Below, piece after piece: positions 48,501 to 60,743 of a DNA stretch of 64,000 nucleotides (position 1 is the first letter of the stretch; the number at the start of each line of letters is the position of its first letter). Origin of the DNA: Saccoglossus kowalevskii (Eukaryota > Hemichordata > Enteropneusta > Harrimaniidae). Below the pieces are notes generated by a model. It had not been told where the DNA came from. It saw nothing but the letters and a program-made list of their open reading frames with translations, and searched no databases. A program made the translations under genes and the position numbers. The DNA is taken from the NCBI RefSeq assembly GCF_000003605.2, contig NW_003145288.1, positions 80,896-144,895 of the forward strand, given 5' to 3'.

Positions 48501-51500
48501 AGGAAAACATATACATATGGTATATATACAATGAAATAAACAGCAAATAACAATATAAATAATAACCCTAATGAATGTACACTGGAAGTACAACGACAAC
48601 GGCAACGGTCTCTTTGTATACGTCTAAGTTCATTTTGTGCTTTATATGTGTGTCGATTTCATGTAATGAAATCTCCAACGCAAACTTTTACTTTACTTGC
48701 CACATCATGTATTATGCATTTTGATTGGCTCGTAGTATACCGTGCCACTATTTACTCTCCAGTCTACAGTGATAAATGCCAAATACGACAGCCTGCTTTC
48801 TATGAATTCGATGGGGGTTCCGTCACTTACTTTTTGTGGGAATTATATATCAATATTTTGCAACATAATGTCCAATTACAAATTCTCCAAAGGCAATCGT
48901 GGCTATCAGGATACCGAAGTGCAGTACCGTATTTGAGGAACACGACATTGTAAGACAGAATTTACGTTAATTTAAATCTTCTAGTGACGTTGGTGTCATG
49001 CGTCACTGTAATCGGAATTCAAAAGGAGAATATTACCTTCAATTCTATGTTACAAAACATACGCAGATTCTACTACTTTCGATCGATTGCTCTATTACTG
49101 ATTATTGAATCACCATTTCCCGATGTAATGAGTAAACTGATAGAATTTATAGTAAATAGTTGAATGGCAAGGGATTGTAATTTAGAATTCGCATCTCAGA
49201 GCAATGGGACATGTCCAGACAATAAGTAGTCGTTCTGGTTCATGTCTATTATCACATCCCATGCGCTGTACACTTTTGCTGAATTTACAATTCCCCTCAT
49301 GTGGAGCTTACAAAACCATATACGTAGTATTTTGGGGGAATTCGGCAGAAGGGCAATTGACGTTTGGAGCTATTAATTTGGCCACATATTCCACACGAAC
49401 CAAAGAACCATAGTTCAGCCATTACAAAAACAACTACTACAATGGAGCAGGCATACCAATCTGAAAAATCGGGAAGTTTTGTCTACAAACACTAGGACAT
49501 TTATTTTACATAATTACTACTAGCAATTCAATATACACAGTATTATTCCACATTTGAAGGGTTAACTATGTTGAGAATGTATATTGTTGAACATTGCGTA
49601 TCTTTCATAATTTATAAACGATCACATCAAAGTCCATTCGTTCACACAGTCAATGTTCATTGACAATGTATCTAATGTGCCTTCTGGAAGTACATATTCG
49701 AATCACGTGTCACTGTGACCCCTTAACTGTATTATAATAAGCGTTTTGTCTACACTAATGTAATTTTTAAAGTTCAACATATGTATTTGCTGCTCCCTGC
49801 TGCTGGTTCCTTATTATGTTTCCACGTGCTCCAGCTTGTCTATTATGGAATATACAATAGTATTCAAATTTGGCGTTTTAAGGCAGAGTGCGACCTGTTA
49901 AATAGGGTGAACATTTTATCACTATATTTTATTTTAAAATGCTAATTAATTGTAGATTTGGATATATATCATAGCCTTTTTTTAGTGTTGTTCCGTTACA
50001 AACCATGGTTTTAGAGAAAACTGTATGAAAAAATGACAAAAAGAACAGTTTTGGAACAATTTTCGTGGCATCGATTTAAAAGCATTACTTTGTGGAGATT
50101 AGATAGTATTCCCCCAGAATTTTCCAATAATCCGTGACAGTTAGAATTACCCATTATGTAACAACATAATATGTTCTAACCATATGTCACCGAACTATAT
50201 TTTCAGATCTGTTGCCCATAGCAACCAATGTTAAATGGCTCAAACATCTCTGTTGTCATTTGTGTTTTTTTAAATAAAACCATAGGAAATTCAAGGGAAT
50301 TTGAAAATCTGTTCTAATATTCAGGAACGACCTTATTAACAACTGAATAAATAATCAACTATACAATTCTATAAAGTTATATCAAACAAAATTGTCAGAA
50401 GACCCATCATAAAATTAAACAAGTCGTCATACATTATTTTCAGAATTCCAAAAGATTAGATAAATCGCGTTCATTCGAAATACATAGCTGTGCCATGTTA
50501 TTGGTATACTGTTTAAAAACTAAATTTAGTAAAGCCAATCGTTCCATGTGTGTGTGTGTGTGTGTGTGTATATTGAGATGCGAACCATATAGGCAATAAT
50601 TGTGACATTGTTTGAGGGATCTAATACAAGTTGGGCACAGACTGGTAAACTTGTCTGTAATAGGTGTTGATCAATTGTATTTTTACTGTAATGTCTACCT
50701 GGTCAAGTGTCCTACTTAATTTCTGCTAGCAGTAGATAATTCAATATTTACTTTATTATTGCATAGTGTAGACGGTATGTAAGATATAACTATGGTGAGA
50801 ATGTGTATGATAAGAAAACGGACATTGTGTGTCCATGCTTAATTTAAATAAGAGGGCAATCAACTGTCAATGCGTCAATATCAATGCGCTGCAGAAATAA
50901 ATATTTCGCTTGTACACAATCCGGAGGCATACATGCGGGATTTACCGCTGGAATAGTTTACCAAACATGTTTCTATCATCATTAAGGTATTTTCAAGAAG
51001 ATGGTGTGTGGGAAGAATGCGACGGTAGACAACCGAATAACAAAGTTGTTTCATGACTGGGTCGTTCCGGGGTATTCATTATTTGGACATCTGTTACAGA
51101 ACATGTCTTAGAGTATGTTATCGGTATTTTAGTTTTAGTTATGGTAGCAATGCTACAATTGAGTCTGAACAGTTGTGAACAGTTCGGACTACTTATTGAA
51201 TGTATCAATGAAAATTCACGGAACCGTCACGCGATATTTCAAAGATGTTGGCCATGTGTGAACAGTTATTTCTATGAGATATTCCCTGCAAACTGTCTCT
51301 ATTTATCACGAAACGCAATCGCTCTAGCGAACAATGGTTCGCATGTTTTTTTTTCGATTCCGCAAAGAACGTACACTTATACAAAAACACGTAATTATCA
51401 AAATGAAAACGACGTGAATTAAAAAAAGTCGAAGTGTTGTTTAAATGATTCGTCAAAAGAAGATATTATTAATTCACATACAATTTTGTTCTTCTCGATC

Positions 51501-54500
51501 TGTGTGTACGTTGACCCAAAGCACCGACCTGTAATCGCCTGATAACCACGTTCTACGTGGTATCAATCAGTATCGAACATGTTAACTCGTTATTAACCGA
51601 ATACTAAAGACACAATATTATACATTTTGAGTCATTAACTAATGAAAGCGTCTTCATCTTATACACTACTTAGTGTCTATGACGAGATTGCCATATTTGT
51701 AATATCAGTTAAGTAATATCTTCAAATCATGTGAAATGTGTAAATCATTTTCGTGTGTAACAGTCTTGTAGGATGGCTTACGGGCCGCATCTCAGGATAT
51801 TAGACAAATTAATTTCCGCTGATGGATAACTGTAATCTTCCACAAGTACGGTATCCCTGATCATACCCAAAGCATTGATTGGTATGCACTATCGATAATA
51901 GACATCGATAGTAATAATACAATTAGAGTTTCTGTTGCTACAGCAATAAAGGTATTGAATTTGATGGTAAATGTTTCCTTAGTTGTTGTTTTTGTTTTTG
52001 TTTTGGCCCTTAGCAACAGATCAATGAACCATGTGTCTATGGGGAAAAAAAGATCGACATTGTTTGAAGGGATTTTGAAATAGTTGGGTAAATTCTAGTT
52101 TGCAGGCGGGTAACTTTGATTGGGCGAATGTTGTGACTGTCGCCAATAAATGATTATACATAGATGTAATTTACTCAAGATATTCAGATATCGGTCGTTT
52201 ACAGACACGTTGCTATATAATAATAATGTCGCTGCCATGAACCTGCTTCGGATTATTGGGAAGACATGTGTGTGACAAAAACAAATAATTTCAATATTCG
52301 TCCTTTATTTCCCCCCCACATAGTCCGCTATGCAAGGGTATCCACTACATATGTCGAATTTTAAAACCACGTTGTTTTTATCTGCAAAAGTCTCAAATCT
52401 ATTTGGTCGAATGACCAAACCTCAAAGGTCTAAGTACTAATATCAGGCTTGTCATAGACATCTTAACGTTAGGAACATAATTTGTTCGACTTTTAACCAG
52501 CTGTAAATGGTATGCTATAATATTACACGACGGGATATGTGCGTATGGTAATCATTACAACACAATCGAAGTCATAGTAAANNNNNNNNNNNNNNNNNNN
52601 NNNNNNNNNNNNNNNNNNNNNNNNNNNNNNNNNNNNNNNNNNNNNNNNNNNNNNNNNNNNNNNNNNNNNNNNNNNNNNNNNNNNNNNNNNNNNNNNNNNN
52701 NNNNNNNNNNNNNNNNNNNNNNNNNNNNNNNNNNNNNNNNNNNNNNNNNNNNNNNNNNNNNNNNNNNNNNNNNNNNNNNNNNNNNNNNNNNNNNNNNNNN
52801 NNNNNNNNNNNNNNNNNNNNNNNNNNNNNNNNNNNNNNNNNNNNNNNNNNNNNNNNNNNNNNNNNNNNNNNNNNNNNNNNNNNNNNNNNNNNNNNNNNNN
52901 NNNNNNNNNNNNNNNNNNNNNNNNNNNNNNNNNNNNNNNNNNNNNNNNNNNNNNNNNNNNNNNNNNNNNNNNNNNNNNNNNNNNNNNNNNNNNNNNNNNN
53001 NNNNNNNNNNNNNNNNNNNNNNNNNNNNNNNNNNNNNNNNNNNNNNNNNNNNNNNNNNNNNNNNNNNNNNNNNNNNNNNNNNNNNNNNNNNNNNNNNNNN
53101 NNNNNNNNNNNNNNNNNNNNNNNNNNNNNNNNNNNNNNNNNNNNNNNNNNNNNNNNNNNNNNNNNNNNNNNNNNNNNNNNNNNNNNNNNNNNNNNNNNNN
53201 NNNNNNNNNNNNNNNNNNNNNNNNNNNNNNNNNNNNNNNNNNNNNNNNNNNNNNNNNNNNNNNNNCACGTATGTTTATATCTCACGCCCGCGTGCCGTAT
53301 TCATGTCTGTTTATATTTTACGCCAGCGTAACGTATTCACGTTTGTTCATATCTTAGGCCAGCGTAACGTATTCACGTTTGTTTGTGTCTAACGCCCGCG
53401 TAACTTATTCATGTCTGTTTATATCTTACGCCAGCGTAACGTATTCACGTTTGTTCATATCTGACGCCAGCGTAACGTATTCACGTTTGTTCATATCTGA
53501 CGCCAGCGTAACGTATTCACGTTTGTTTTTATCTTACGCCGGCGTAACGTATTCACGTATGTGTATATCTCACGCAGGCGTAACGTATTCACGTCTGTTT
53601 GCGTCTTGCGCCGGCGTAACGTATTCACGTATGTTTATATCTCACGCCGGCGTAACGTATTCACGCATGTTTATATCTCACGCCGGCGTAACGTATTCAC
53701 GTCTGTTTGCGTCTTGCGCCGGCGTAACGTATTCACGTATGTTTACACCTTACGTCGGCGTAACGTATGCACGTCTATTTATATCTTACGCCGGCGTGAC
53801 GTGTTCACGTCTGTTTATATCTTACGCCGGCGTAACGTATTCATGTCTGTTTATATCTTACGCCGGCGTAACGTATTCACATAAGTTTATATCTTACACC
53901 GGCGTAACGTATTCACGTCTGTTTATATATTACGCCGGCGTAACGTATTCACGCCTGTTTGTATCTTACGCCGGCGTAACGTATTCACGTATGTTTGTGT
54001 CTTACGCCGGCGTAACGTATTCACGTCTGTTTGTGTCTTACGCCGGCGTAACGTATTCACGTCTGTTTGTGTCTTACGCCGGCGTAACGTATTAATGTAT
54101 GTTTATACCTTACACCGGCGTAACGTATTCACGTCTGTTTGTGTCTTACGTCGGCGTAACGCATTCACGTCTGTTTGTGTCTTACGCCGGCGTAACGTAT
54201 TCACGTATGTTTATATCCTACACAGGCATATGTGAACACGTTATCTGTTGCACGGATTAACTCAGATCAGTATCACATGCCCGATGTATACCATACATTT
54301 GTAACTTTCTTCTTTTTTTAGCTTCATTATTTTTACGTTTTTGTGCTGTAAATTATGTACTAGTTTCGCATGCCGTTCTTGTGAAACTTCATGTTAAAAA
54401 TCCCCGAGCTTAACGTTACCGGCTTGTGTACACTTCATTACACCCGGAGTTAAGAATCCTTTTAAATCCAGATTCACATCTATCCTAAAATCCAATCGTT

Positions 54501-57267
54501 CGGATTTGTATTGAAGCATTTTTGTTTCCATGGCAACGAGATTCAGATCTCAACCAACCTCTTACTCAACGGTATCCGTCCTGAAAATGTCAGGATAATC
54601 TACAACATTTTAAGTTATAAATATTTAAACAGCTCCAAAATTATTATTTTTTTTTCAACCAGAAATATAATAGATTGGTAATAGTTTCCAAGAGAAACAT
54701 ATTGCTGAACATTTCCATGACAACCCATCCTAAAAATTATTGAGTTTTCCTACTAACATACAAACAACAAACCAACGCTATCGAAAGCATAACCCTCCTT
54801 AACATAGGGAAATATAGACGACGTTTTCGCTGAAATGTAATTTCCACTGGTAGGGATTCATCTAACGTAATTACTCTTTCAAAACTTACATTGCTATAGG
54901 GTATATTTTCATCCCAGATGAGTACATTTAACATTATTTAAATGCATCAGTGATGTCCGTATTGAAACAATGACCGTACATTTACGAAATATATCATGGC
55001 AACAAGTAATAGGGAATAAACAAACGTTTGCAAAGTGTGCGTCTCTCCTTTAGTCTTTGCAAAATCACCCTTCTTTAGGACGGCACTCAATCAGTAGTGA
55101 TTTACCCTTACCTCGCCATCTGCATACTAATGTGATGCCGCCGTCTTGTCTTGGGTCTTACTTGCAAGCCACGATCAATAGTAATTTGCCAGTTCGTCGC
55201 CTTAATATTAAACTAATTTGGTCCCATGAAGAATATATATATATATATATACACGTGATAGAATAAGACATAGGTAAGGTTGACTAAATGCAGCACATTT
55301 GTCAACGTCTTCCCATCAACACCGGGTTGGTCGTATTGGCATACATATATCCACTTAGTGAATTGAAGTATGCAACTAGATTGTGACCTGTATCTTTTTT
55401 GTCACGAACTAAAACCGCGTGAACAGTGGTAAATATCAAAGCAATATTGCAAAGTAACTTATTGAGTATGCAAATAATTTCTCCTTGTTCGCATCACTGA
55501 TACACATTATATGTCCATTATATACCGTGTACGGCTTTATTTAAGTCAAGTTTGAACTTCGGTATGCAAATTAGTAGTACGTTCAGAATTCTGCGATGCG
55601 CGACAATATTTTCCACTTAACTGTAATTTCGGTTCGCAACTATTAATCAGCGGGTAAATTATATGTATGATTCCGGTTAATTATCTATCATACCATATTT
55701 TAATTAATTTCCCAGTGACATTTCTATTTACAAATTATTTCCACATTTTATGGATTAAAATAAATGTTCATTATACTGAATTTATTATCTTTATACAGGT
55801 CGCGTTGTTTCAAACGAACCAACGGCAGCAACAACAGACCAACTGATTTTCTCGTCACCGTCAGCATCAGCACTCAATCACCAATTATCTACAGTAACAG
55901 ACAGCGTCGCATTGTCTTCATCAATCGCGACAGTACAACGGGACTTTCCGGTTAGTGCGACGATCATGTTGACAGCAATTACGACGACTGTTGAACAAAC
56001 AACTCAGTCGGACTTTCAATTCAATCCTACGTCATCGGAAGTAACAGTCCAATCAACACATGACGCAATTCGTACAACGACTGGAAACGGTAGGACGGAT
56101 ACAACTGCTATTACAGAAGCGTCGACAGCGGAAGGTAGTTCTAATTTCCTATCTCGTAATTCAGGGATGCAATTCAGTTGGGGGGTTTATCATGCACAGC
56201 ATATCCTGCTGTAATTTGTAAAACTGCAAAACACAATATCGTAAATGTGTTTTGAAATACTTTATGGGATAACAATGAAAAGTCGCGTGCATTAAAACTA
56301 TTAAAGTCTTCGTTTATGCTTCCCCACAATAATTCTTGACGCGTAAATATGTGAACTAGCTATAGGTCAATAGAGGACTAAATGTGATAAGGGATGAATT
56401 CAACAATATAAAAAAGGGGGTCCTGAATTATCCGTACATTCATAGAAATGCAGAACAACATAATCTTTGAAATATACAGTACCAGTTGGACCATTTAACT
56501 TCCGGTTTCATTGTGCGTCCTGCGAGATTTGTTTAATTATTTGTTTAAATATTTAGCAATACTTAGTTAGCGTCTTCTTAGTACTTCATTGTAAATACTG
56601 TTTGTTTTCTTTCCGAGTTTTCATTACATATAATTACTATGCTGTAACATATTTTGTATTCTGAATATAGCTCATCCATGGGACGGATATCCTTTACCGG
56701 ATTTCACCAATATTAAAATTGTCGTCGGGCTTGCTATTGGAGGAACGCCGTGCGTGACATTGCTTGTGTTCGCCATTCTTCGCTGTCGAGCTGTGTATAT
56801 TTCAAAACACAAATACAACAGCATAAATAAAGGAAACTTGGGGTAAGCACTGCTGTTTAATTTTAAATTATTTATATTTATCAGTACGATAGGGCAAAAC
56901 AGGCCTCCAATCGACATTTTTTTCACATGTTTGTTATTTCTTTTTGTCAGTTTGAGTATCTTTTGTTTTTCTTTGTCAGATGGGGTATTTTGATGTAATG
57001 GATTCATCTGGGAATGATGACACAAACAAAGTTGTATTTCTATTATTGGTGAAGTAGACAATAACTTGCAGTAATTTGTATTTCATAATAGCGTTATCAC
57101 TGGATTTATTTTCTAGTTTGTCAACTGTCTCTCTTGCTGCATCCGCCTCTTCTTATGAAACACGTGGTAATGTGAATCCTGCTATGTCCAGTAACACACT
57201 CTCACTTCCATCGTCAACGTCACATCCCTCTTCGTCTATGAGCGACGTGAATGCTAGTACAGAACAG
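36469..57267 (+). CDS. Gene B: mucin-like single-pass membrane protein, paralogue of gene A (partial at 3')
   Basis: Join of 36469-36568, 55799-56134, 56671-56842 and 57117-57267; phases 1,1,2,0, open for 253 codons. Order: signal peptide (33 residues), Ser/Thr-rich ectodomain without cysteine (about 34-145), transmembrane exon (about 146-202), serine-rich tail. The last two exons match gene A in order, phase and, for the transmembrane part, sequence, so the genes are duplicates in the same orientation. No ApeC-like exon was seen. It may have been lost, or it may lie in the 19-kb first intron, which contains the gap 52582-53265. The link between the first exon and the rest rests on phase and strand only. 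After 57267 the message may read through to TAA at 57280-57282 or splice on. Confidence 0.6.
36569..45218. other. Left part of gene B intron 1
   Basis: AT-rich, no supported exon. GCGCATGCG-type strings occur at about 42040. A short palindromic pair CTTATAAGAT / ATCTTATAAG lies at about 41160-41190. ORFs at 39526 and 41334 show no domain and no matching splice frame. Confidence 0.4.
45219..45265 (+). mobile_element. MITE family 1, copy 5 (truncated)
   Basis: CTTAAAGCGGGGGAGTCGTG, then CGCGCATGCGTCAGATAGCC match the left arm of the family and then stop; the right arm is absent. Confidence 0.75.
45266..52581. other. Right part of gene B intron 1 before the gap
   Basis: AT-rich noncoding DNA with a (GT)n run at 50546-50570. 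An ORF near 48742-48936 ends in RGYQDTEV, faintly like an ApeC motif, but nothing around it supports that. Confidence 0.4.
50546..50570. repeat. (GT)n microsatellite
   Basis: Uninterrupted TG dinucleotides. Confidence 0.9.
52582..53265. other. Assembly gap (684 N)
   Basis: Run of N. The right edge is already inside the 36-bp satellite while the left edge is not, so the gap probably hides more satellite and the array's start. Exons of gene B could also be lost in it. Confidence 0.98.
53266..54230. repeat. 36-bp CpG-rich satellite
   Basis: About 27 units of GTAACGTATTCACGTCTGTT plus TATATCTTACGCCGGC. Each good unit contains the perfect 14-base palindrome TTACGCCGGCGTAA. The unit length is a multiple of three and lacks stops in two + strand frames, giving an ORF with the 12-residue repeat YSRLFVSYAGVT. 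It lies within gene B intron 1 and is unlikely to be coding. Confidence 0.95.
54231..55798. other. End of gene B intron 1
   Basis: AT-rich noncoding DNA with a (TA)n run at 55232-55252. No exon supported. Confidence 0.45.
55232..55252. repeat. (TA)n microsatellite
   Basis: TA dinucleotide run. Confidence 0.85.
55799..56134 (+). CDS. Gene B mucin-like ectodomain exon
   Basis: Phase 1 to 1, 112 residues, acceptor TTTATACAG and donor GAAG|GTAGTT. Roughly 40 percent of residues are Ser or Thr (for example TDSVALSSSIATVQ, TAITTTVEQTTQ, TDTTAITEASTAEG). There is no cysteine and no N-glycosylation sequon, so an extended O-glycosylated stalk is likely. If the intron is retained, the frame runs on for about 26 residues and stops at 56214 before the transmembrane exon, which would give a secreted form. 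Confidence 0.66.
56671..56842 (+). CDS. Gene B transmembrane exon
   Basis: Phase 1 to 2, acceptor TGAATATAG and donor TGGG|GTAAGC. It begins AHPWDGYPLPDFTNIK, then the helix IVVGLAIGGTPCVTLLVFAI, then LRCRAVYISKHKYNSINKG. Compared with 12320-12470, the Pro-rich lead, D-F-T-x-I-K-I, the central GTP, T-L-L-V and I-L-R are kept, as are both intron phases. A cysteine follows GTP in the helix, and another lies just inside the membrane. The basic flank after the helix again gives a type I topology. Confidence 0.83.
57117..57267 (+). CDS. Gene B cytoplasmic tail exon
   Basis: Phase 2 to 0, acceptor TTATTTTCTAG, donor ACAG|GTGAGG. It encodes about 50 residues rich in Ser, Thr and Ala, including NTLSLPSSTSHPSSSMSDVN. 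It takes the position of gene A's 13576-13687 with the same phases, but the sequence has drifted and the basic character is weaker. Read-through adds VRLF and a stop at 57280-57282. Confidence 0.6.
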
Positions 57268-57282
57268 GTGAGGTTATTTTAA

Positions 57283-59638
57283 TCATTACTGAATCATCCA
57301 CGTTGATTCATAATTATAATGATGATGAATAAAGTCTCACAAATCATTAAATATAACATTTTATGTATTCATATTCAATATCCACATTACACAAGTACTC
57401 AATAGTAATACAAATATAAAAAATAAAAAACACTTGGATATCAGATTTTGAACTGCATCCCTCTCAATTTAATAATATTCAGTTAAATATATATTATATT
57501 TAAGTTAACCCATAATATCAGATTTATTTAACTCGTGTAGTAAATTTCATTTGTTCTGAGCCTTTACTCAATCTGATATTGAATGGCTCATGAATATTCT
57601 AATTATCTCATGTATAATTTATTCACAGCTTTCAGTATGACTAAAACCATCGCCATTATAATAATTTGTGAGCGCTGTTCGAAACATCGTAGAACGTCCC
57701 GGTCATTTCTATACGGAAATCGATTACCATTAGTTTACCATATTATGATGAAAAATATAGTTATTTTCAGAGAAAATCACTATATTAACAATATATTAAA
57801 CTTTGGAACCAATTCACAGTACGGGGAAAATCGTAATCATACATATGTGAAGACATATGAGGTTGAGGGAAATAAAAATGACGTCACAAACATATGCGTC
57901 TTTACATAACACGCGTATAATTCATAGTAATTAGTCAACAGCTTGGTATACTGGAATATAATAGGTGACCAATAAACAACTGCTTTATTACACTGAACTG
58001 CCATGATATCAGTATATGGAACAAATTCAGTTACTTGACTGGAAGGAAATATAACGTGTGTTCAGGATTATACACATGAAATTTGTATGTGAGGATATCA
58101 TACTAGTCAAAAAACGTTAGGGTGTTTTTTTTAATGAATACATTTTTGTTTGGTGTTAGAAAAATAATAAGAGTAGAATAGTAACATAGGTTACATATTT
58201 TTACTTATCTTCAAATAGGTACATGAAGTCTGAACGCTGTGTGGTATGAAAAATAAGAAATAGTTTACGGCAAAAATGAAATATTATACTCGTGGATGCT
58301 ACAGGAAATTAAAATGCTTGTTCAGTTAAAATAAAGTAAAAAAAATGTATGATATAACTCCGTAATATAAATTTATCGATTGCTACAACAATATGGTTTA
58401 TGACTAAAATCAAAGCACGCATATGTTATTTGGGCAAGACGTGGTCATGATAAACTAAATGTCGTCCGTGTTTGTTGAAGGTTAAATAATTGGTTGTGGT
58501 ATGCAAAATGCAGTACTACTCGAACCTCCTGAGGGGACCTATTTGGAGTGATGACTTTGTCTGTATGGGTGAATCTATTTTGTTGCATTGATATTTAGAA
58601 TCCCACACACTCGGTAAATAACATGTCTAATTTTGTCGTATTTCATATTTTGCAGATAGACATACATGTAAAAACATAGAAGCCGTCAATTGCGTCGAAT
58701 GATTCTGTCATAGACGCCCACGATGCTGTTCTAAATACATGGGACGGAAAGAAGATCGTCTTTTATAACTGAAGCGGATTCGGTTGATTATATCAAACAT
58801 TTTCTAAATGTATATATATAAACCGACATGCACGATTTTCTAGCAGAGCATGTCTGAACTGATTAAAACTGAACACGGGTTTACCCACCCGTCTGTGGGG
58901 CAATGTTTTCCGCATTGAAGCTCATGCCTGATATTTAAGACTCATAGTGCCATGGGTTATATTGCTTGAACAGCATGTGTATGCATTTACTTATATGCGG
59001 GGGTCACCTAACTCTGCGTTGTTTGTACCCGCGTAAATGCCACTACGGCGTACTCCTTGCTAGGCGTTACGTAATCAGTATCCTCTAAGGAAGCAAACCA
59101 GACGAGTAATTCAAAATGTATCAACATAGGTGCAAGCCTAGCTGCAATTTTTGTCATTTATAATAAGATTAAGTAACAAGATATATTCTTTATATCGATT
59201 TTTAATTATTATAACGATCGTTCATATGTGTTATAGCACTAAGTTTAGAAAGCAAGTGTGATGTGTATTATCGTGTTAAACCGCTTGTCAAACTTTGACC
59301 AAGTGCCTCCATTACGAATTATAGAACCAACCATTAACATAGATTGGTTCGAGATACAAAGTCATTCCTCAGTAAATCTTAATGAATCCTCAAGTTTCCA
59401 TTAGTTAGCTTATTAAACATTTATAGAGATGTTTTATTTGGCACGTACTTGTACTTATACGTCATACTTTGTAAATTGTACATTAATAGACCATTTTCCG
59501 TACACTGTGAGAATCACGCGTTATGCGTGAAATCGAACGTAAAAACAGGACAAACAAAGGTCATAGCGTCGTAGTCGCGTCAAACATCGCGTGGGATTCG
59601 ACAAACGCAAAAATATTTCGGGGACATTTCCATGCTTA
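57283..59638. other. Region downstream of gene B
   Basis: Very AT-rich. Contains the two possible terminal acceptors of gene B (57628 and 58656). The ORF at 57583-57909 has no recognised feature. No clear polyadenylation signal could be linked to the gene. Confidence 0.4.
58656..58679 (+). CDS. Candidate terminal exon of gene B
   Basis: A good acceptor (TTTCATATTTTGCAG) opens in phase 0 and reads IDIHVKT before TAG at 58677-58679, the phase needed after 57267. A rival acceptor at 57628 (ATTCACAG) reads only three codons to a stop. With so short a peptide, chance cannot be excluded. Confidence 0.2.
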   Translation: MDIHVKT

Positions 59639-59853
59639 ATAATGTGCTGTCCACATTTGATGATAGGCAATTTCGATTAAGTAAGGGTATTCGGAAGCAA
59701 TATTCATCTGTCGAAGATGGGCCGGTCTATTAAGCTGCGAAATAAAGAAATTCTAGTTCAAAATCAAATCGTTTGATTTTTGCGGCAGACGTTCGACGCG
59801 CGTCTTTCATGCATCTCGCGAGATCTCGCAATTGTTCGGAAAATCACCTATTG
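59639..59853 (+). repeat. Divergent dispersed repeat, copy 2
   Basis: Counterpart of 991-1182 in the same orientation. The best conserved parts are TTCAAAATC, the AGACGTT block and GCGAGATCTCGCAA. Confidence 0.55.
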
Positions 59854-59931
59854 ACTAGATGTAATGTGTTACAGTAGAAGTAAATAGCCTGAATTAAATA
59901 ATACATGTCGCTTTGAAGACGAGACATACAC

Positions 59932-60743
59932 TTAAGGTAGAGATGCAGGTTTGTGGGCACTTGGGAGTGATTTTAAAATATAGATAACAGGTACAAACAT
60001 TTTTGAATGCTTAGCAAGATTTAGAAAGGCTGTACATAAATAATAAAAAAGAAACATGGTGAAAAAAAGAAATGACGGGATCTCCATATTATGCACTATA
60101 TTTAACTTTTAACAAAACGATAATACATTTAAATTTGGAACTGTTACAGCCATTTTAATTATGAGCATTAGCAAACTTCTTACTGAGTGAATTGTTATGC
60201 AAATTAGCAATTATCTCAGCTTCTTTTTAGTGCCCATCCCAGAAAAAATAGCTCCTAGACGCTTTGACTTTTTGTTTTGAAATTTTCACAAATGATTGAC
60301 AATGTGTTTATCTTCAAAACGCCGTCGGGGATTGTTTTTGGTTGAACAGTATTACAACAATCGTACAGACAACTAGCCTGGGTGTTAATTTATGCATAAA
60401 CTTGAAGTAGTGAAATTTGTACCCTGCAAAATTGACAACTGGTAGACAGTTTTCAAGACGGCACTTTCTTCATAGTAAACAGATGTACCTATAGCTACAA
60501 ACCAATTTTGACATGAAACAGCAGCATGGTTTAGGAGCTATTTTTTTTTAAATCACTTTTGACCAAAAAAGCACATTTTTGTGCATATTTCAAACTACAG
60601 TTTCCATAAAAAAAATACATTTTTTTTTTAATTCATACAATAAGTTTTCCGAAAATATATAGTTTTGTGGACAAGGGAGGTCATCTTGGTTTCCTAATTA
60701 ACTAATTGAAATACCTGTCAGGTAAACTGCATCTCTACCTTAA
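59932..60743. mobile_element. 812-bp nonautonomous element with TTAA ends
   Basis: The left end TTAAGGTAGAGATGCAG is repeated exactly in inverted form at the right end, CTGCATCTCTACCTTAA. TTAA at both outer edges is the target-site signature of piggyBac-type transposons. The inside is AT-rich with poly-A/T runs and no ORF, so it would need a transposase made elsewhere. Confidence 0.82.

Noticed and set aside
48742-48936. RGYQDTEV string like an ApeC motif
   Set aside because: No other ApeC motif, no cysteine pattern and no splice sites in frame.
53379-54095. 238-codon ORF with 12-residue repeat YSRLFVSYAGVT
   Set aside because: It is the 36-bp satellite read in frame. A second frame is open too, and the start is arbitrary.
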